Assembly: GCF_023065955.2 (NCBI RefSeq)
Contig: NW_026622819.1
Span: 1,376,501-1,440,500, forward strand
DNA length: 64,000 nucleotides
Direction: 5' to 3'
From: Ursus arctos
Taxonomy: Eukaryota > Chordata > Mammalia > Carnivora > Ursidae
The number at the start of each line of letters is the position of its first letter. Positions within the stretch are counted from its first letter, which is position 1. Below, in pieces: positions 24,939 through 36,934 of the stretch. The notes under the pieces were generated by a model that was not told the DNA's origin, did not search any database, and saw only the letters and a list, made by a program, of their open reading frames with translations. A program made the position numbers and the translations under genes.

Positions 24939-25287
24939 GTCTTTTTGTTCCCCTGCTCCTCCTTTAATGCTTTACTTTGTGTTAAATAGTAGTTTTCTAA
25001 TGTACTATTTTTATTCATTTTTAATGTCATTTCCTTAGGGAAACACTGCTTGAGGGATTACAGTATACATATTTACTTATCACAATCTGCTTTATGTTGA
25101 CAGTAGCTTAATTTTGGCAAAATATGGACACTTTGCTCCGATATAGCTTCATGCCATCCCCCTTTATGCTCTGATTGTCCTGCATATTACATTTACATAT
25201 ATTATAAGGCCACCAACACAGTTTTGTAGTTATTACCTAGAGTCATTGTATTTTAAATGACTTCAGACACAATACAAAAATAGATAT

Positions 25288-25481
25288 TTTTAAAAAAATT
25301 TCATTTATTTATTTGAGAGAGAGATCGAGCGAGAGAGGGAGCACAAGCCGGGGGAGAGGCAGAGGAAGAAGCAGGCTCCCCGTTGAGCAGAGAGTCTGCT
25401 GTAGAGCTCGATCCTAGGACCCTGGGATCGTGACCTGAGCTGAAGCTGGGTGCTTAACCGACTGAGCCATCCAGGCACCCC
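25288..25481 (-). mobile_element. Can-SINE, reverse orientation
   Basis: Given strand: 'aaaaaaatttcatttattta', GA repeats, 'gaagaagcaggctccccgtt', 'ggaccctgggatcgtgacct', 'gactgagccatccaggcacc'. This is a full-length reverse Can-SINE inside element A, between ORF1 and ORF2 remnants. It is better preserved than the one at 23 kb. Confidence 0.95.
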
Positions 25482-25782
25482 AATGAAATAATATATTTAT
25501 ATTGTCTTTACATTTATGTATATAAGAACTTTTTGTCATTCTTTATTTCTTCATGTTACCATCTGGTGTCATTGCCTTCCAGCATGAAGGATTTCCTTCA
25601 GTTATTTCTTGTAAAACAGGTGTATTAGCAGCAAATATTCTCAATATTTGTTTACCTAAGAAAGGCTTTTTAAAGTCTTTGAAGCATATTTTTGCGTATT
25701 ATAGAAATCTTGGTTGACAGGCTTTCTTTTTTCTTTTAGTACTTTTAATGTTATCTCAATAGCTTCGTGCATGCACTCTTCC

Positions 25783-25977
25783 TTATGGGAAGTCAACTGT
25801 TAATCTCATTGAAGTTTTCTTGTATGTAGTGAGTTGCTTTTCTCTTGCTCCTTTCCAGATTTTCTCTTTAGTTTTGGTTATTAATGGTTTGCCTATGATG
25901 TGTCTAGGTGTGGATCTCTTTGTGTTTATCTTATTTATAATCTGTTGAGCTTCTTGGGCATGCAGATTTTTCATCAA
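25783..25977 (-). pseudogene. L1 ORF1 C-terminal remnant
   Basis: A 64-codon frame with RHIIGKPLITKTKEKIWKGA then REKQLTTYKKTSMRLTVDFP. This is the C-terminal domain of L1 ORF1p, the RNA-binding chaperone of the L1 particle. The start and end are set by mutations. Its position right of the ORF2 start fits a minus-strand L1. Confidence 0.85.
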
Positions 25978-26921
25978 ATTTGGGAAGTTTCCAGCTATTA
26001 TTTTTTCAATAATATTTCAATATTTCCTCAATGATTTTTAATTATTTCTTCAATGTTTTCTGCTACTTTCTATCCTTTCTGTGAGTCCTGTTAAACATAT
26101 ATTGATATATGTGATGGTGTCCTATAGGTCTCAGAATCTTTGTTTATTTTCTTTACTCTTTTATACTTTGGCTTTTCAAATTGCGTATTTCCTTTTGAAG
26201 TATTTTTAAGTTTGCTGATTATTTGACCAGAAAAAATACTCTATTGAGTGAATTTTTCATTTTGGTTATTGTGCTCTTCAACTCCAGATAATTTCTTCTA
26301 ATTTGTCTTTTTAAGAATCTCTACCTCTTTGTTGATGACTCATTATCATTATATTTGTTTTTAATTCTTTGAATATGATTTCCTCAGTTCTTTGAACATA
26401 TTTGTAATAGCTGCTTCGAGGTTTTTTCTGCTAGTTTCAACACCTGGGTCCTCTCACAGAGCCTTCCCACCCCATGTATGGATCACATGCTCCCATTGTC
26501 TTGCATGTCTTGTGATGGGTGCAGGAATGTGTGTTAAAAACTTGATATTTTAGGTCTGCTATTGTAACAACTCTGGGTTATGATTTCCCTTCTTCCTGGT
26601 ATTTGTTGTTGTTGCTGGTTTTGTTTCTCGTTTGTTCAGTGACTTAGACTAATTCTGCAAATTCTGTCACCCCTGAAGTTTGTTACTTCTTCTATCTGTG
26701 TTCAGTTTTTAAAAGCTCTTGCTTTTATATTGAAGCTGGGATTTGTAGGGGTCACTTCTGGCTGCTGCAGCTTAGTGGTCAGACAAGGATTGGTGAGAAG
26801 TTGGTCTCAAAATACCTCGAGCTAATGAAGTTTTCATCCTTAGCCAGTGAATCTGTGTGTGGATGGAGTTGTGCATTTAAACGTTGGACAGTTTATAGGA
26901 CTTGCTGCAATGTTTGTCTTT

Positions 26922-26966
26922 TGGGGTTTTTGTTGTTGTTGGTGGTGGTGGTGGTTGGTTTTGTTG
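26922..26966. repeat. GTT/GGT simple repeat
   Basis: TTGTTGTTGG followed by repeated TGG units, inside the 5' region of element A. Confidence 0.7.
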
Positions 26967-27310
26967 AAGAGATGGCTATTCTATTCAACACCACACACCA
27001 CTCCAAATGAAGTCAACTCCCCCAACAGCCAAGATGCTGGTCTCCCTGCCCACCCTGCGCTGGGAGAACAATGAGCCACCATGCTTTGGGAGCTGGTGGT
27101 ATGTGGGATTAGGAAAGCCCTATAAAGACACCATATGCTGCAATTTTCTCACCTGAGGTACAGCAGTGTTTCTTGAATGCATGCTTCTCATTTTTGATAT
27201 GCTTTTATTTAATTTCTAGAGTTCTGAAGCAATTTTTGACAATACTGCCCAGTTTTGTCATTGCTTTTGGGGGAGATTTATTTAGCGTCTCACTCCATCT
27301 TGCCAGATGT

Positions 27311-28645
27311 CCCACCTACCTAGGATAAAATTCAAGATTAAAAATATGTGTTAGTATTTGTTGGTTGATATCACCATCACAACAGAGAGTTGGGGAGAAA
27401 TATTGATGCATTCTTGTTTATTCTGAACCATCTTATGACTTCTTGATGTTATTTCTCTAAGAAGTCCAGTTTTATCCAAGACCAGTCCTGGAAATGTGAT
27501 GTCATGTCTTAAAGCACCAAGACATAGACTACACACAGTTCAGAATTCCTCAGGTATCACTACTATTTCTTGGAGAATGTGGCATTATTAGAAGCATTGC
27601 CGTGGAAACAGGACATCAAGTAGAAGTTCTTACCAACCATCTCCAACATTCTCAAGATGTGCTCTAAGAATCCCCCAGCATTATTTCAAAACCCGATGAC
27701 CTCAGCATTGCCAAGACAATTCCCAGCTGGAAGAGCTGCTACTGTGTGTCCTGTGACGGCTGCATTTGCCTACAGGTAATACACTTCTGTCATTTAATCA
27801 TCCACATGCCTGATGCAGAATTCATTGTCACACTCAAAGTTACGTACAGATGCATTCCTCAGACCTACAGGTGCAGAGTGGGAAGAGCTGAGTCAGTTGT
27901 TCATTTCATCAGGAGACAACCTGAGGTCCTTGGATTGCTCAGGAGGGTCTTCTAGGTCACATGACACAGCAGGCCCTTACCCTCTCTCCACTGACACACG
28001 GACTTGTAAGCAAAAGCTATTTTAAAACAGACGCTTTGTAGAAGTATGATTCTCCTTGTTGATTTTACATCTGAATTCAAAATGTGGAAAATCAACTCTT
28101 GAATATTTAGAAATAGAAAAACAGGTGTTAATGTTTTCATTTCAACTTAACCCTTTTACTATATTTTTGTTTTCCTTATTTCAGAAATATTTTGCGTATA
28201 AAAAATGCTGAAATTACAAATGAGGAAAAATGAAACATAAGGTCAACGCTCAGGTCAGCCCCAGAGGTACTTCCTGCTGATAGGTTAATGCATTTCCATA
28301 AGGCATTATAATGAGGTGTCAACAACGTTTTCTTCTGTTGTTCAGCTTTATCCCAAACTTGACTCACAACATTGTTTTCCTAAGAATCTATCACAATCTC
28401 CTACTGTTGCGTTTTTGTTTGTTTAGCTTCTATTTGTTCTGTTTCAACAACACTTTTGTCCATGGTAGTTTTCAGGACTTATGAACATGTTTTAGACTAG
28501 ATACCCGAAGTGGGGAGTTTCTGGGTGGAAAGACAGTAAAATTGGCAATTCTGATGGGTGTGGTCCCGTTGCCCTCTTGAGAGGGTGTCCCCATCTGCTC
28601 TCTGCTTGCTTGTAGCAGCACGGTTAGTGCTCACTGTTTTAAAAA
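27311..28645. other. unassigned single-copy-looking DNA
   Basis: No repeat recognised with confidence. A splice-donor-like 'ctacag|gtaata' at about 27775 follows a short open stretch, but no acceptor, frame or homology supports an exon. Confidence 0.4.
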
Positions 28646-29130
28646 TAAACTTTACTTTTTAAAATGGTTTCGATTTGTGGGAAAATTGTGAAGTTGGTAT
28701 AGAGAGCCCCCATATACTTTGCACTCCTTCCCCTATTATTAACATTTCTATTAGAATGCTACTTCTGTTACACTTAGTGAATTAACACTGACACATTATT
28801 ATTAACTAAAGCCCGTACTTGATTCAGATTTCCTTAGTTTTTTAAAATTTAGTTAATTAACATATAGTGTATTATTAGTTTCAGAGGTAGAATTCAGTGA
28901 TTCATCAGTTACATACAACACCTAGTGCTCATTACATCACATGTCCTCCTTAATGCCCATCCCCCAGTTACCCCATCCCCCACCCACCTCCCTCCTTAGT
29001 TTTTATATAACGTTCTTGCTGTTCTAGAATCCCGACCAACATTCCAGAGCACATTTGGTGAGCATGTCTTAGCTCATGTCACGAGGGATGAAATAGTTTC
29101 ATTGACAAGTGAAAAGCTTACGGGAAGTTT
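28646..29130 (-). mobile_element. ancient repeat, probably L1M 3' UTR, split by a small L1
   Basis: 'aaaattgtgaagttggtata', 'gagagcccccatatactttg' and 'attaactaaagcccgtac', then after the insertion 'cattccagagcacatttggt', resemble the 3' UTR of an old L1 in reverse. The interruption at 28843-28992 is clean and flanked by duplicated target. Confidence 0.55.
28831..29004 (-). mobile_element. 150-base carnivore L1 tail with 12-base target-site duplication
   Basis: The 12 bases 'tccttagttttt' occur at 28831-28842 and again at 28993-29004. Between them is only the L1 3' end in reverse ('aacatatagtgtattattag', 'tgctcattacatcacatgtc', 'cctccttaatgcccatcccc'). This is a complete retrotransposition event reduced by 5' truncation to about 150 bases. 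The reverse complement across the right edge reads 'at|aaaaac', close to the L1 endonuclease site TT|AAAA. Confidence 0.9.
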
Positions 29131-30389
29131 TAGGAAAAGGTCATAGCTATATATTTAGAAAAGTGGTGTTAAATAAGATGTCTGGGTAGTCTGCAGTAGA
29201 CTGAGCACGCACACTCGGGCTGGTTTCCAGCGTCTGTCCCGTGTGCCGTGGGACCATCCTGCTGGCCTCTACACCTGCGACAGGGTCCCTTGGAATCCAC
29301 CTGCCCAAGGCCTTGAGGTGACAGGGACACTCAGCTCTCATGTCACAGCCTGGGGGAGACCGGAGGGTGGTGACACTGTGCGGCGTAACGTGTGGGGACC
29401 TGGAGTCATGGGTCGGGACGGAAGCCTTTTGGGGCAGGTGGCTGCGGGGTGGCCCCAGGGGAGCCACCTCACATCTCTGAGGCTCATCCGCTTTCTCCAG
29501 AAGAGGCAGGTGTGGGGCAGGCACCACCCTTTTTAAGCTTCATTCTCACATGGACCCAAATTCTTGGGCACAGGTCAACGTTCGCTGATGGTTTTACAAC
29601 TTTCCAAAGGAGACGGGACTGTGAGCAAACACGATGTCAGCCTGGAGGTGCATCTTCTGCCGCTTTTGTGTGTCCGGCCATCACTGTGAGAGTCCTGTCT
29701 CCCGCTTGCCTTTATCTTGGTGGTTCGACGCTCTTTCACATTTGAAAACAAAACAGAGGAAAGTTTTGATTTCTAGAAATGACTCTTGCAAACTTGTTTT
29801 GGGTGGTACTTTATCCTTGATGTTCATCCAGGTAATAGCAGATGTTTGTGCTAGGATTTGTACTAATAAGTTACCAGGCACTGATAGTAAGTGACCAGTG
29901 AAGATGTAACAAGGTTTGCTCAAAAAGAAAAATAAAAAGTATTGTACTGTCCCTTTAGCCAACATCTTGGATTTTATCTGTCACGAGGATTTTCCAAAAA
30001 TACTATTTAGAAGTGGTGTAATGACATAAGCTCATTCCTAAAGGATTCTTGAATCGGAGATTAAGACGTTAATAAAAAAAGTAGCCAGGAAATGTTTGTC
30101 CTATTGCTAAGATACACACAGCCTGTTTCTTCTCCCATCTGCCAACCACTGAGAATTGTCCTCTGTTAAGGTCTTGACAGACAATTCCTGGCACACTTTC
30201 TTACCTCTGGGAAGGGGAAGGAAAAGGAGCAACGATCTTTACGGAGGTCATGGAAGATTTTCAGTCCCTTGGAAGTGCTGGGAAGAATTCATGCCCTTAC
30301 ACAGGAGAAGTGTAATGTGGCTTCTCCTTATTCTCTCTACCTCCTGGCTCATCTCAAGTCGTTGGAAATGACTTTGAACTGTTAAAACT
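29131..30389. other. unassigned DNA
   Basis: 29.15-29.55 kb is GC-richer and the rest is mixed. No gene or repeat was recognised. Confidence 0.4.
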
Positions 30390-30640
30390 GCTTCTCTCCC
30401 ACACGACAGCTGCTCCACATGTGCCCATTGCCCTCTGAACATGCCGTTTCCTGGAATGCCCTTTCTTCCAACCATGCCTGGGGTCTTCCAGTTTTCTGCA
30501 CAGGGTCATCCCATCCGTAAATCTGCCATCGTGCCTCCTGCATACACTCATGAACCAATTGGCTTCTTGTTCCCAGGTTCCAGCACGGTGCGTGGCACAT
30601 AGTAGGGCCCTGTTCTTTCACACTGAACCGCAGTGGCACA
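30390..30640 (+). mobile_element. L2 3' fragment
   Basis: 'tgccgtttcctggaatgccc' matches L2 'tgttccctctgcctggaatg', and 'gcgtggcacatagtaggg' matches the L2 end 'cctggcacatagtaggtgct'. Only the 3' part of this ancient LINE is left. Confidence 0.65.
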
Positions 30641-30711
30641 CAATGTGTCACTGTACCAGACATGTGAGCCCGTGGTGTGAGACAGCATATTATTAAATCC
30701 TCCTGCATCCC

Positions 30712-30805
30712 AAATCACCACTTGCACTTTGCAGAGGGGAAGTGGAGGCTTTACAAAAATTCTGCCCCAGTCCACCTCGAGTATGAGCCGGACTGGATGT
30801 AGTGA
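30712..30805 (-). mobile_element. possible MIR fragment, reverse orientation
   Basis: 'cactttgcagaggggaagtg', 'gaggctttacaaaaattctg' and 'tgagccggactggatg' follow the order of reverse MIR. Diverged. Confidence 0.4.
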
Positions 30806-32214
30806 AGCCCCGAGGCAGGACACATCATACTCTGCTCCCGGCTCCGGGATGATCTGCTCCTGTTCCTTGTAGACATCTGGGTCTTCACTCACATGCCCCA
30901 AGAGCAAACCATTCCTTGGGGCTCCCACTCCCACCTCTTTCCCTCAGGTGACCATCATATGCATCTGGTTCAGGGTTACCCTCCACCGCACTGTCCTCCA
31001 TCCTGGACCAGGTCAGCATCCACGTGTCCTAGCCTCCTCAAACTGCACATCTGAGAGTTATTGTTTCATGACTTGAAGACGACTCTCAATCTTAGTGGAC
31101 CTCCCCATTTTCCCAGACTGTTCTCTATTTCTTTCTTAACCAGCCTAGATTCCATGTTCTGGGGTCAACAACACTCCTGGTCATGTGTCACATTCCCAGG
31201 TGCTGTTTATGTTCACCCCATCACCTGAAAAAGCCTGGGACTGGACAGACCCTACTACTTTTTTAATTTTTTTTAATTTGGAATTGGAATTTTCTTCTGT
31301 CACAGACCACTTAGCACTGTCCTTCTGTCCTTCTCCTACAGCCCACTAAGATCAGCTCTTCCAGAGGAAGGTTCCGAAAGTCACAGTGCATACTGGGAAA
31401 AACCAGGTTTTAAGATGCTCTGAAAAAAGAATGGATTTGGAAGGTAGTATGGGATTTAGGAAATGCTGAATTCTATTGTCAGAAGAATGAATTGAGGCTA
31501 GTATAATTAGAATACCCTTAGAAATGAATACATTTTAAAAAGCATTCAAAATGAAAAGCCGCGTATCTGCAGGTGTTCCAGTGCTGACGGCTCACTTTGG
31601 TGTCTTTCCAGGGTGTAGTTTTAATAGTGGTATTGAAGACACTCAGTGGGCGTTCAGCCGTGGCCTGCTCCTCTAAGCTAATAGGCCCTCAGGCCTTCTA
31701 GAAGATGGATCTAGGTCCACCGAAGAAGCCGCATGCTCTTGAAGAGTCCCACAGCAGGATGGCTGGGTTCCCTTCTGTGTTCAGGACCCCTGCCTCAAAT
31801 AGGCCTCCAGGCTGCCCAGTGTTCCCCTCTGTGCTCGTGACTGTTTGTCCCCCACTCTGCTATTTCCAACCTTCCTGCTCTCAGAGCCTCCTCCTCACAG
31901 CACCCAGCATTGGCCTCGTTTCCCAGAGTCAGAGAAGACAGAGGCTGCCAGAGATCATCATCCTTTAACACCAAGCAACCGTGCTGCCCTCTGCTTTGTT
32001 CCTATTCCTGCAGAGAAGCTGTACCTTTCCCCACAGAAGTATTCTCCCCACCTGGTTGCAGATCCCACTCTCCCTTATTTGGGAGCTTTGTCCTGTGGAT
32101 CATCCCCTTGACTACACAGCCTGCCACTCTTCATGGTAGCTTTCCGATTATGCTCAGATCATTCCCACAGTGATGGTGTTGAGGGATGCTCCTTGGACCC
32201 ACACCTATTTCCTA
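30806..32214. other. unassigned DNA
   Basis: No gene recognised. Frames of 87-88 codons around 31.7-32.17 kb overlap on one strand and lack any motif. The right end may belong to the L2 fragment that follows. Confidence 0.4.
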
Positions 32215-32335
32215 TCCTATCTCCCTCTCTTTCACAGAAAATTTCTAAAAGATATGCATGCACTAACTCTTTCCATTTTCTTATTTCACATTTGCTTCTC
32301 CAATGAACTACAAGTCTTTTCACTTTTAGCATTTT
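32215..32335 (+). mobile_element. possible L2 ORF2 fragment
   Basis: 'cagaaaatttctaaaagata' and 'ctctttccattttcttattt' resemble L2 ORF2 upstream of its reverse-transcriptase core. Weak on its own; a clearer L2 piece lies at 43.3 kb. Confidence 0.35.
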
Positions 32336-32599
32336 AAATTAGTTCTTAACATCCAGATGTCCTTGATTTATGTTGGCCTTTTAGTTCCATAATCTTCCTG
32401 TTTGGTCTTCTTTTTTTATGTTAAACATACTAATTTTAAAGTTCTCTTTAGATTGTTTTATTATTTCTACTTCCTTAGGAGAGAGTTCTCCCATTTGCTG
32501 ACTCTGTTTTAATGGCATTTCTTCTTAGTGTGTTTATGATTTCGTTTTCAAGACTGTCCCTCTTTTCTACCCCTCCATGAAGATTTGTCTTGTGATTGG

Positions 32600-33664
32600 C
32601 TTCTCCCTTCTTCGCAAGACCTCCAGTTCAAAGCCCATGTTTCAAGTGTACTTTCTCTTGGTCAAAGGCCTCTAATCTGAACAGATCTCCTGCCGCACCC
32701 CCAGCACATAGCAGTGACACTGAGTGAGGAATGCTGATAAACCTTCCCGCTCCAAAAAGGGAGAAGGAGGCGCTGGAGACAGTGTTCCTGAGTCCTGCCA
32801 GGCACATGTCATCACTTCCACAGTGAGTTCCCAGTCCTGCCCCTGGGAAGGAGCCTCCACAGCTCTTGTCAGTCAACTGTGTTAATTCACTTAAAAACCC
32901 CATGGAGTTTTATGTGTCAATTTATAATCCATTCTGTTAGACCAAAGCACAACTTATAATCCATTCCATTAGACCAAAGCACATTCACAGATCTATTTGA
33001 GATAAACCCTTCTCTGCCACCTGTGAGGCTGCACAGAGCCATGTCCTGTCTTTGAAGCACTATTGTCCCTAGGGTTATTTTTATTTAATGGAGGTCTTCT
33101 GGTTTAGTGGAGGGGGTGCATGATATTTTACCTTGAATCATTCTAATACCCTTTTGAAGGGTCTCTCAGCTATGCCCTGAATTCCACGAGGTGATATTCT
33201 CCTGGAGCTGCCTTCACTTGATCTTTGCTCTGAGGCCAGCTCTTCATTGTGAACGCTTTGTGGCTGAAAAGACTATCCTGGACCCTTTACATTTCATGCT
33301 CACTCTGCTGAAAAACTAAGTACATTGTCTTCATTCCATCTCCCCCCAACCCCATCTTTTCACAGGCGGCAAGAATGTGCAGGATTCTTCCAATATTCCC
33401 CCTAGAGATTTCCTTAGCAGAAGCACAGTAATTGTTAGGTACATTTTCTACATCCTGTGTTACCACAGACAACAGTGTTGCCAAGTCTGTGCCACCACAT
33501 AATGGGGGTTCCTTTTCTCTGGCTTCCAGTCCCACCTTCCTCACCTCCCTCAAGGTGTTCCAGCAGCCTCATCACAAGACCATTCGAACTTCTGTCAGTG
33601 CCTGGGCTCAAAACCAATGCTACGTGATATGTCTTGTTCTGGCAGCATCCCCCCAACCATATTC
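32600..33664 (-). mobile_element. probable MaLR internal sequence
   Basis: Placed between unassigned DNA and a reverse-strand LTR at 33665-34235, as an internal region should be. The minus frame 33287-33553 (88 codons) has LGGDGMKTMYLVFQ and looks like degenerate gag-type sequence of non-autonomous MaLR elements. I could not fix the left edge. No functional protein is encoded. Confidence 0.4.
32922..32984. repeat. two-copy tandem repeat, 32-base unit
   Basis: 'ttataatccattctgttaga' plus 'ccaaagcacaac' at 32922-32953 is followed at once by a second copy with two changes in the middle (ctg to cca). This is a local duplication. Confidence 0.9.
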
Positions 33665-34235
33665 TGTCCTAGTTCTCTATGACTGTGTAGCAAAATGCCC
33701 AACATTTAATGCATTTAGAGCAACAACCAGTTACTATGGCCATGGAGTCTATAGGCCATGAGTTTTGGAAGGGCTTGGCCTCATGCTTCTCACTCTGGGC
33801 TGCTTGTGTGCTGTGGGCAGGTGCAGGCTGGGCTGCAGGCGACTGAAAGCTCAGTTGGGTTGGGTCTCCATGGTGGCTCGAGGTTGGAAGGTGATGCTGG
33901 CTGCTCTCTGGGAGCCAGGCTCGTCTGGTGGCTGGAGTATCCTCAGTGATGAGCTTGACAGCTCTCAGCATGGTGGCTGAGTCCAAGAGGAAGCATCCTG
34001 AGCAGAAGCCCCTGGGAGTGGGTGAATCTAGAGACAGAGGCAGCAGCTGCAGCCTTTCCTCACCTGGACGTGGGCGTCACGTGGTCGTTAACACTGCAGG
34101 TACTTTTCTGTTGTGGTGAGAGCCTGGGGCTACACCAAATCGGGGGGAGAAGAACTAGATCGACTATCTTGATAGAGTTTGTGGCCATCTTTAATCCATC
34201 CGTCATAGCTCAGCTCAGCTGCCCCTTCCTAGGGT
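33665..34235 (-). mobile_element. ancient LTR (ERVL/MaLR type), copy 2
   Basis: 'ctatgactgtgtagcaaaat', 'catggtggctgagtccaaga' and, at the right end, 'gtttgtggccatctttaatc' match the same family as 1420-1740 and 58270-58740. In reverse orientation the right end is the LTR 5' end. The frames it contains (up to 105 codons) are accidental. Confidence 0.55.
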
Positions 34236-35524
34236 AGAGTCCCCCATGATGTGCCCAGTACCGCACACACTCCCGAGCCACCAAAGAGCTGGGGTGTAAT
34301 CTTACATGCATTTGTGTGATGGATGACCCCTTCAGCGTCCTCACCAGACTACCTCCTTGAAGGCCACAACCTTTACTTTCCCCTAACATTTGTGGTCTGC
34401 GCTCCCAGCAGTGTGCTCAGCAAGTGTTAAACATGTAAGAAGCAGTTGTGGAAGATGGTTGGATGTGCTTGGAAATCTGTAGAAAAAGTTCTGAAAATGT
34501 TCCTTTGCTCCACTGTACTTGACTCCTGTCTCTGCAACCACTTCCTGCTTTGAGTGATCGCTGACCCACATCTTAGCTATTTCTGTCCTTCTGGTTCCTA
34601 GCACTGCACCCGAAACCTTCAGCAGACACTGGCTGAACATACACCTGAAAAGGGCTGCATAATTACATCTCCGTAGGCTGTGTAATCTGTGGAGCATTCT
34701 CTAAAGAGCAGTGCCCTTTCTTCACGCTACCTGCGTTTGGTTTCCCTATTTGCCTTTGGGTAGGTTAAAACCTTAACTCATCTTTCCTGTGGGTACAAAG
34801 ACCCTACGTCGTGGTGCCCACACAGTCCACTTTGCGTGTCCATCCTGCTTCCTACCTGCCTGTGCCTGCATACACGCCCACAGAGTCCAGAACGGACCCG
34901 CTGTTCTGTGCACATCCTATCTCGACTCAACGGATACAGGGCCAGGGAGCTGCCCTGAGGGCCCCAGTGTTTTTAAACTATTTCACTGTGAACTCCCGTA
35001 GTTTCATCCCAATTAATAATCTCTTAAAAATACTTCATTGTGATTACTTCTCTCTTTGCAGTGACTTCTTTTTCTTGGCATATGAATGTTATCTTTGTAT
35101 ATCCACTTTTACTAAGATTTCTAGCTATCTGCAGGATGTCTGTTTATTCCAAATATTAGAAACCCTAGGCTATAGATGGAGATTTTCCTCTGTTCTCCTT
35201 GCACTGTCCTAGGAAATGTGCAGGAACCATATCATCCAGGGCTGGGCTCTTTCATAGTCTTCCACCACCAGATTCTGACCCAGTGCTCTGTTAGGAGGGC
35301 TAGAAGGGCTTGTCCCCTCTACTTGTTTGGAGGGTGGGGGAGATGCTATTAAGGACGCCATGGTATTCATTAATTGTTGTTGACACTTAAAACCTGATGC
35401 TATCTGTAGGATCCAGTGAAATCACTGAAATTGAGCCCCGTATGGAGGTCCTGCTAATAATAAATAATGTTCCCTTTTCCCTGTTCTATCTCATTCTAGC
35501 CTTGAACTTCAGCTATCCTTTTTA
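34236..35524. other. unassigned DNA with a possible L2 scrap
   Basis: 'ctccttgaaggccacaacct' near 34350 recalls the L2 3' part ('ctccttgagggcagggac'), but the match is short. The remainder has no recognised gene or repeat. Confidence 0.4.
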
Positions 35525-35800
35525 TACCCTAATTTTGTATCCGTAATATTATGCTATATATAATACACAGTATATATTTTGTTCTTATCTATATATAATA
35601 TGGAATGTATATATTCTGTTAACAGCCCTACTTATTATACCTATCATCTGAAATACATATAATCCCTAGTTTTTTAACCTATATATCTATAGATAATATA
35701 TATAAAATTATATGCAATTATAAATAATAAAATTACATGTGCAATTATATATTAATATAATTAGTATTATATTAGTATTATATATTATGTATCCGTATAC
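35525..35800. repeat. AT-rich low-complexity tract
   Basis: Long run of TATATA, ATAATATA and ATTATATT units with very little G or C. It is partly self-complementary. Confidence 0.8.
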
Positions 35801-36934
35801 TGAAAACAGTAGAATTTCTCCTGCTTTTCTGCATTCCCCACATTTGTGCAGCCAAGGGGTCTTCTGATTCATTGGTGTGTTACAACTGGAGCGTGTTTTC
35901 ACATTAAAGAGCTAGAGGGGGTAGCTCATGTATACAACGTTGAATAAACAAAAAATACACCAGTAAACATGAACTACTGGAGAATATTTGCTGATCATGG
36001 GGAGAGGTATGGCCCTGTAATACAAACCTGCTTTTCTTAGTGGCGGGAAGGGAAGGCCGTGTGTCACACGGAGGGCAAGAGAGTGAGACGGAGCTGTCAT
36101 TTGCCCTAAATGAAAGGTGTGCTGTGGCGTTTTGTGTCTGTACATTTAAAACATTTATCTCCTGTTTCTATTAATAGGATGTCAACAGCTGTAATTAGAG
36201 CCTTCTTTCATGTTTTGTGGTGCACACATTTCATGATAAAACATGTTTATATGGGTGTGTGTGTACACATATATATACGTATACATATGTATTTATTTAT
36301 TTTCCCCCTGGAGAATGAATGCTAGAAAACCCCCAAATCGCATCCATCACACATCCAGGGAGTTGAGGTCGGGACCCACGTTGCTCCACGTTTTGTGTGG
36401 GTCCTGGGCCTCCGTTTAATTAGAACCTGCGAGCTGACTTGTGAGCAGAACCGTGCCTCCCTGTCCCTCCCTGTCCCTCCCTGTCCCTCCCTGTCACCCT
36501 CCGAGGCATTCAGGAGGCAGGGTTAAGACAAGGACACAAAGTTGAGACCAAATTCCACCTACCTTCAAACAAGCCTCTGGTTGGAGACAAACCATATGTC
36601 TGAGGGAAGGGTGACATCTGGCAAAATTAGTTATAAAAAGTATTGTTTGTAAATCAGAATTCCAAGTACTGCTTCATATCTATGACCAACCCGAGTAGTT
36701 GACACAAATATCTTGTAGCTTATACGTTTTTTAACAGATGCATTCATTAAAAAGATTAAAAATAAATGTGCATAGGAAAAAATGAGACACATGTTAGTAT
36801 TTATAAGTTATTTCTTCCCCATGAAAATAATGAATGCTAGTCAAAACTTGGACTGGAGGAAAACACCAACTAATCTAATCCAAATATTAAATTAAGAAAA
36901 AATTAGGTTTAGAAATACTGCAATATTAAAATTA
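35801..36934. other. unassigned AT-rich DNA
   Basis: No gene recognised. It contains a TA/TG simple stretch (36254-36302) and a 10-base tandem repeat (36456-36496). Confidence 0.45.
36456..36496. repeat. 10-base tandem repeat (ctgtccctcc)
   Basis: Three perfect copies at 36461-36490 with partial copies on either side. Confidence 0.95.

Larger units (their letters stand above)
23523..27310 (-). mobile_element. ancient L1, 5' part (element A, right block)
   Basis: Continuation of the L1 interrupted at 21418. 'aagaatttgtttcttgtagg' and 'ttgtctaatttgttagcata' are the ORF2 sequences expected immediately upstream of the point where the left block stops. Going right it passes the endonuclease region, the ORF2 start near 24.9 kb, the inter-ORF region with a Can-SINE, ORF1 (about 25.5-26.4 kb) and 5' sequence to about 27310. 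Both blocks together give nearly 6 kb, so the copy is close to full length, but it is heavily mutated. Confidence 0.8.

Noticed and set aside
27731..27790. Possible exon ending at 'ctacag|gtaata'
   Set aside because: No polypyrimidine-acceptor pair, no conserved frame and no neighbouring exon could be seen.
36456..36496. Regular short repeats that might suggest a CRISPR array
   Set aside because: Units are contiguous 10-mers without spacers and the DNA is mammalian. The same applies to the 37.5-38.0 kb minisatellite.
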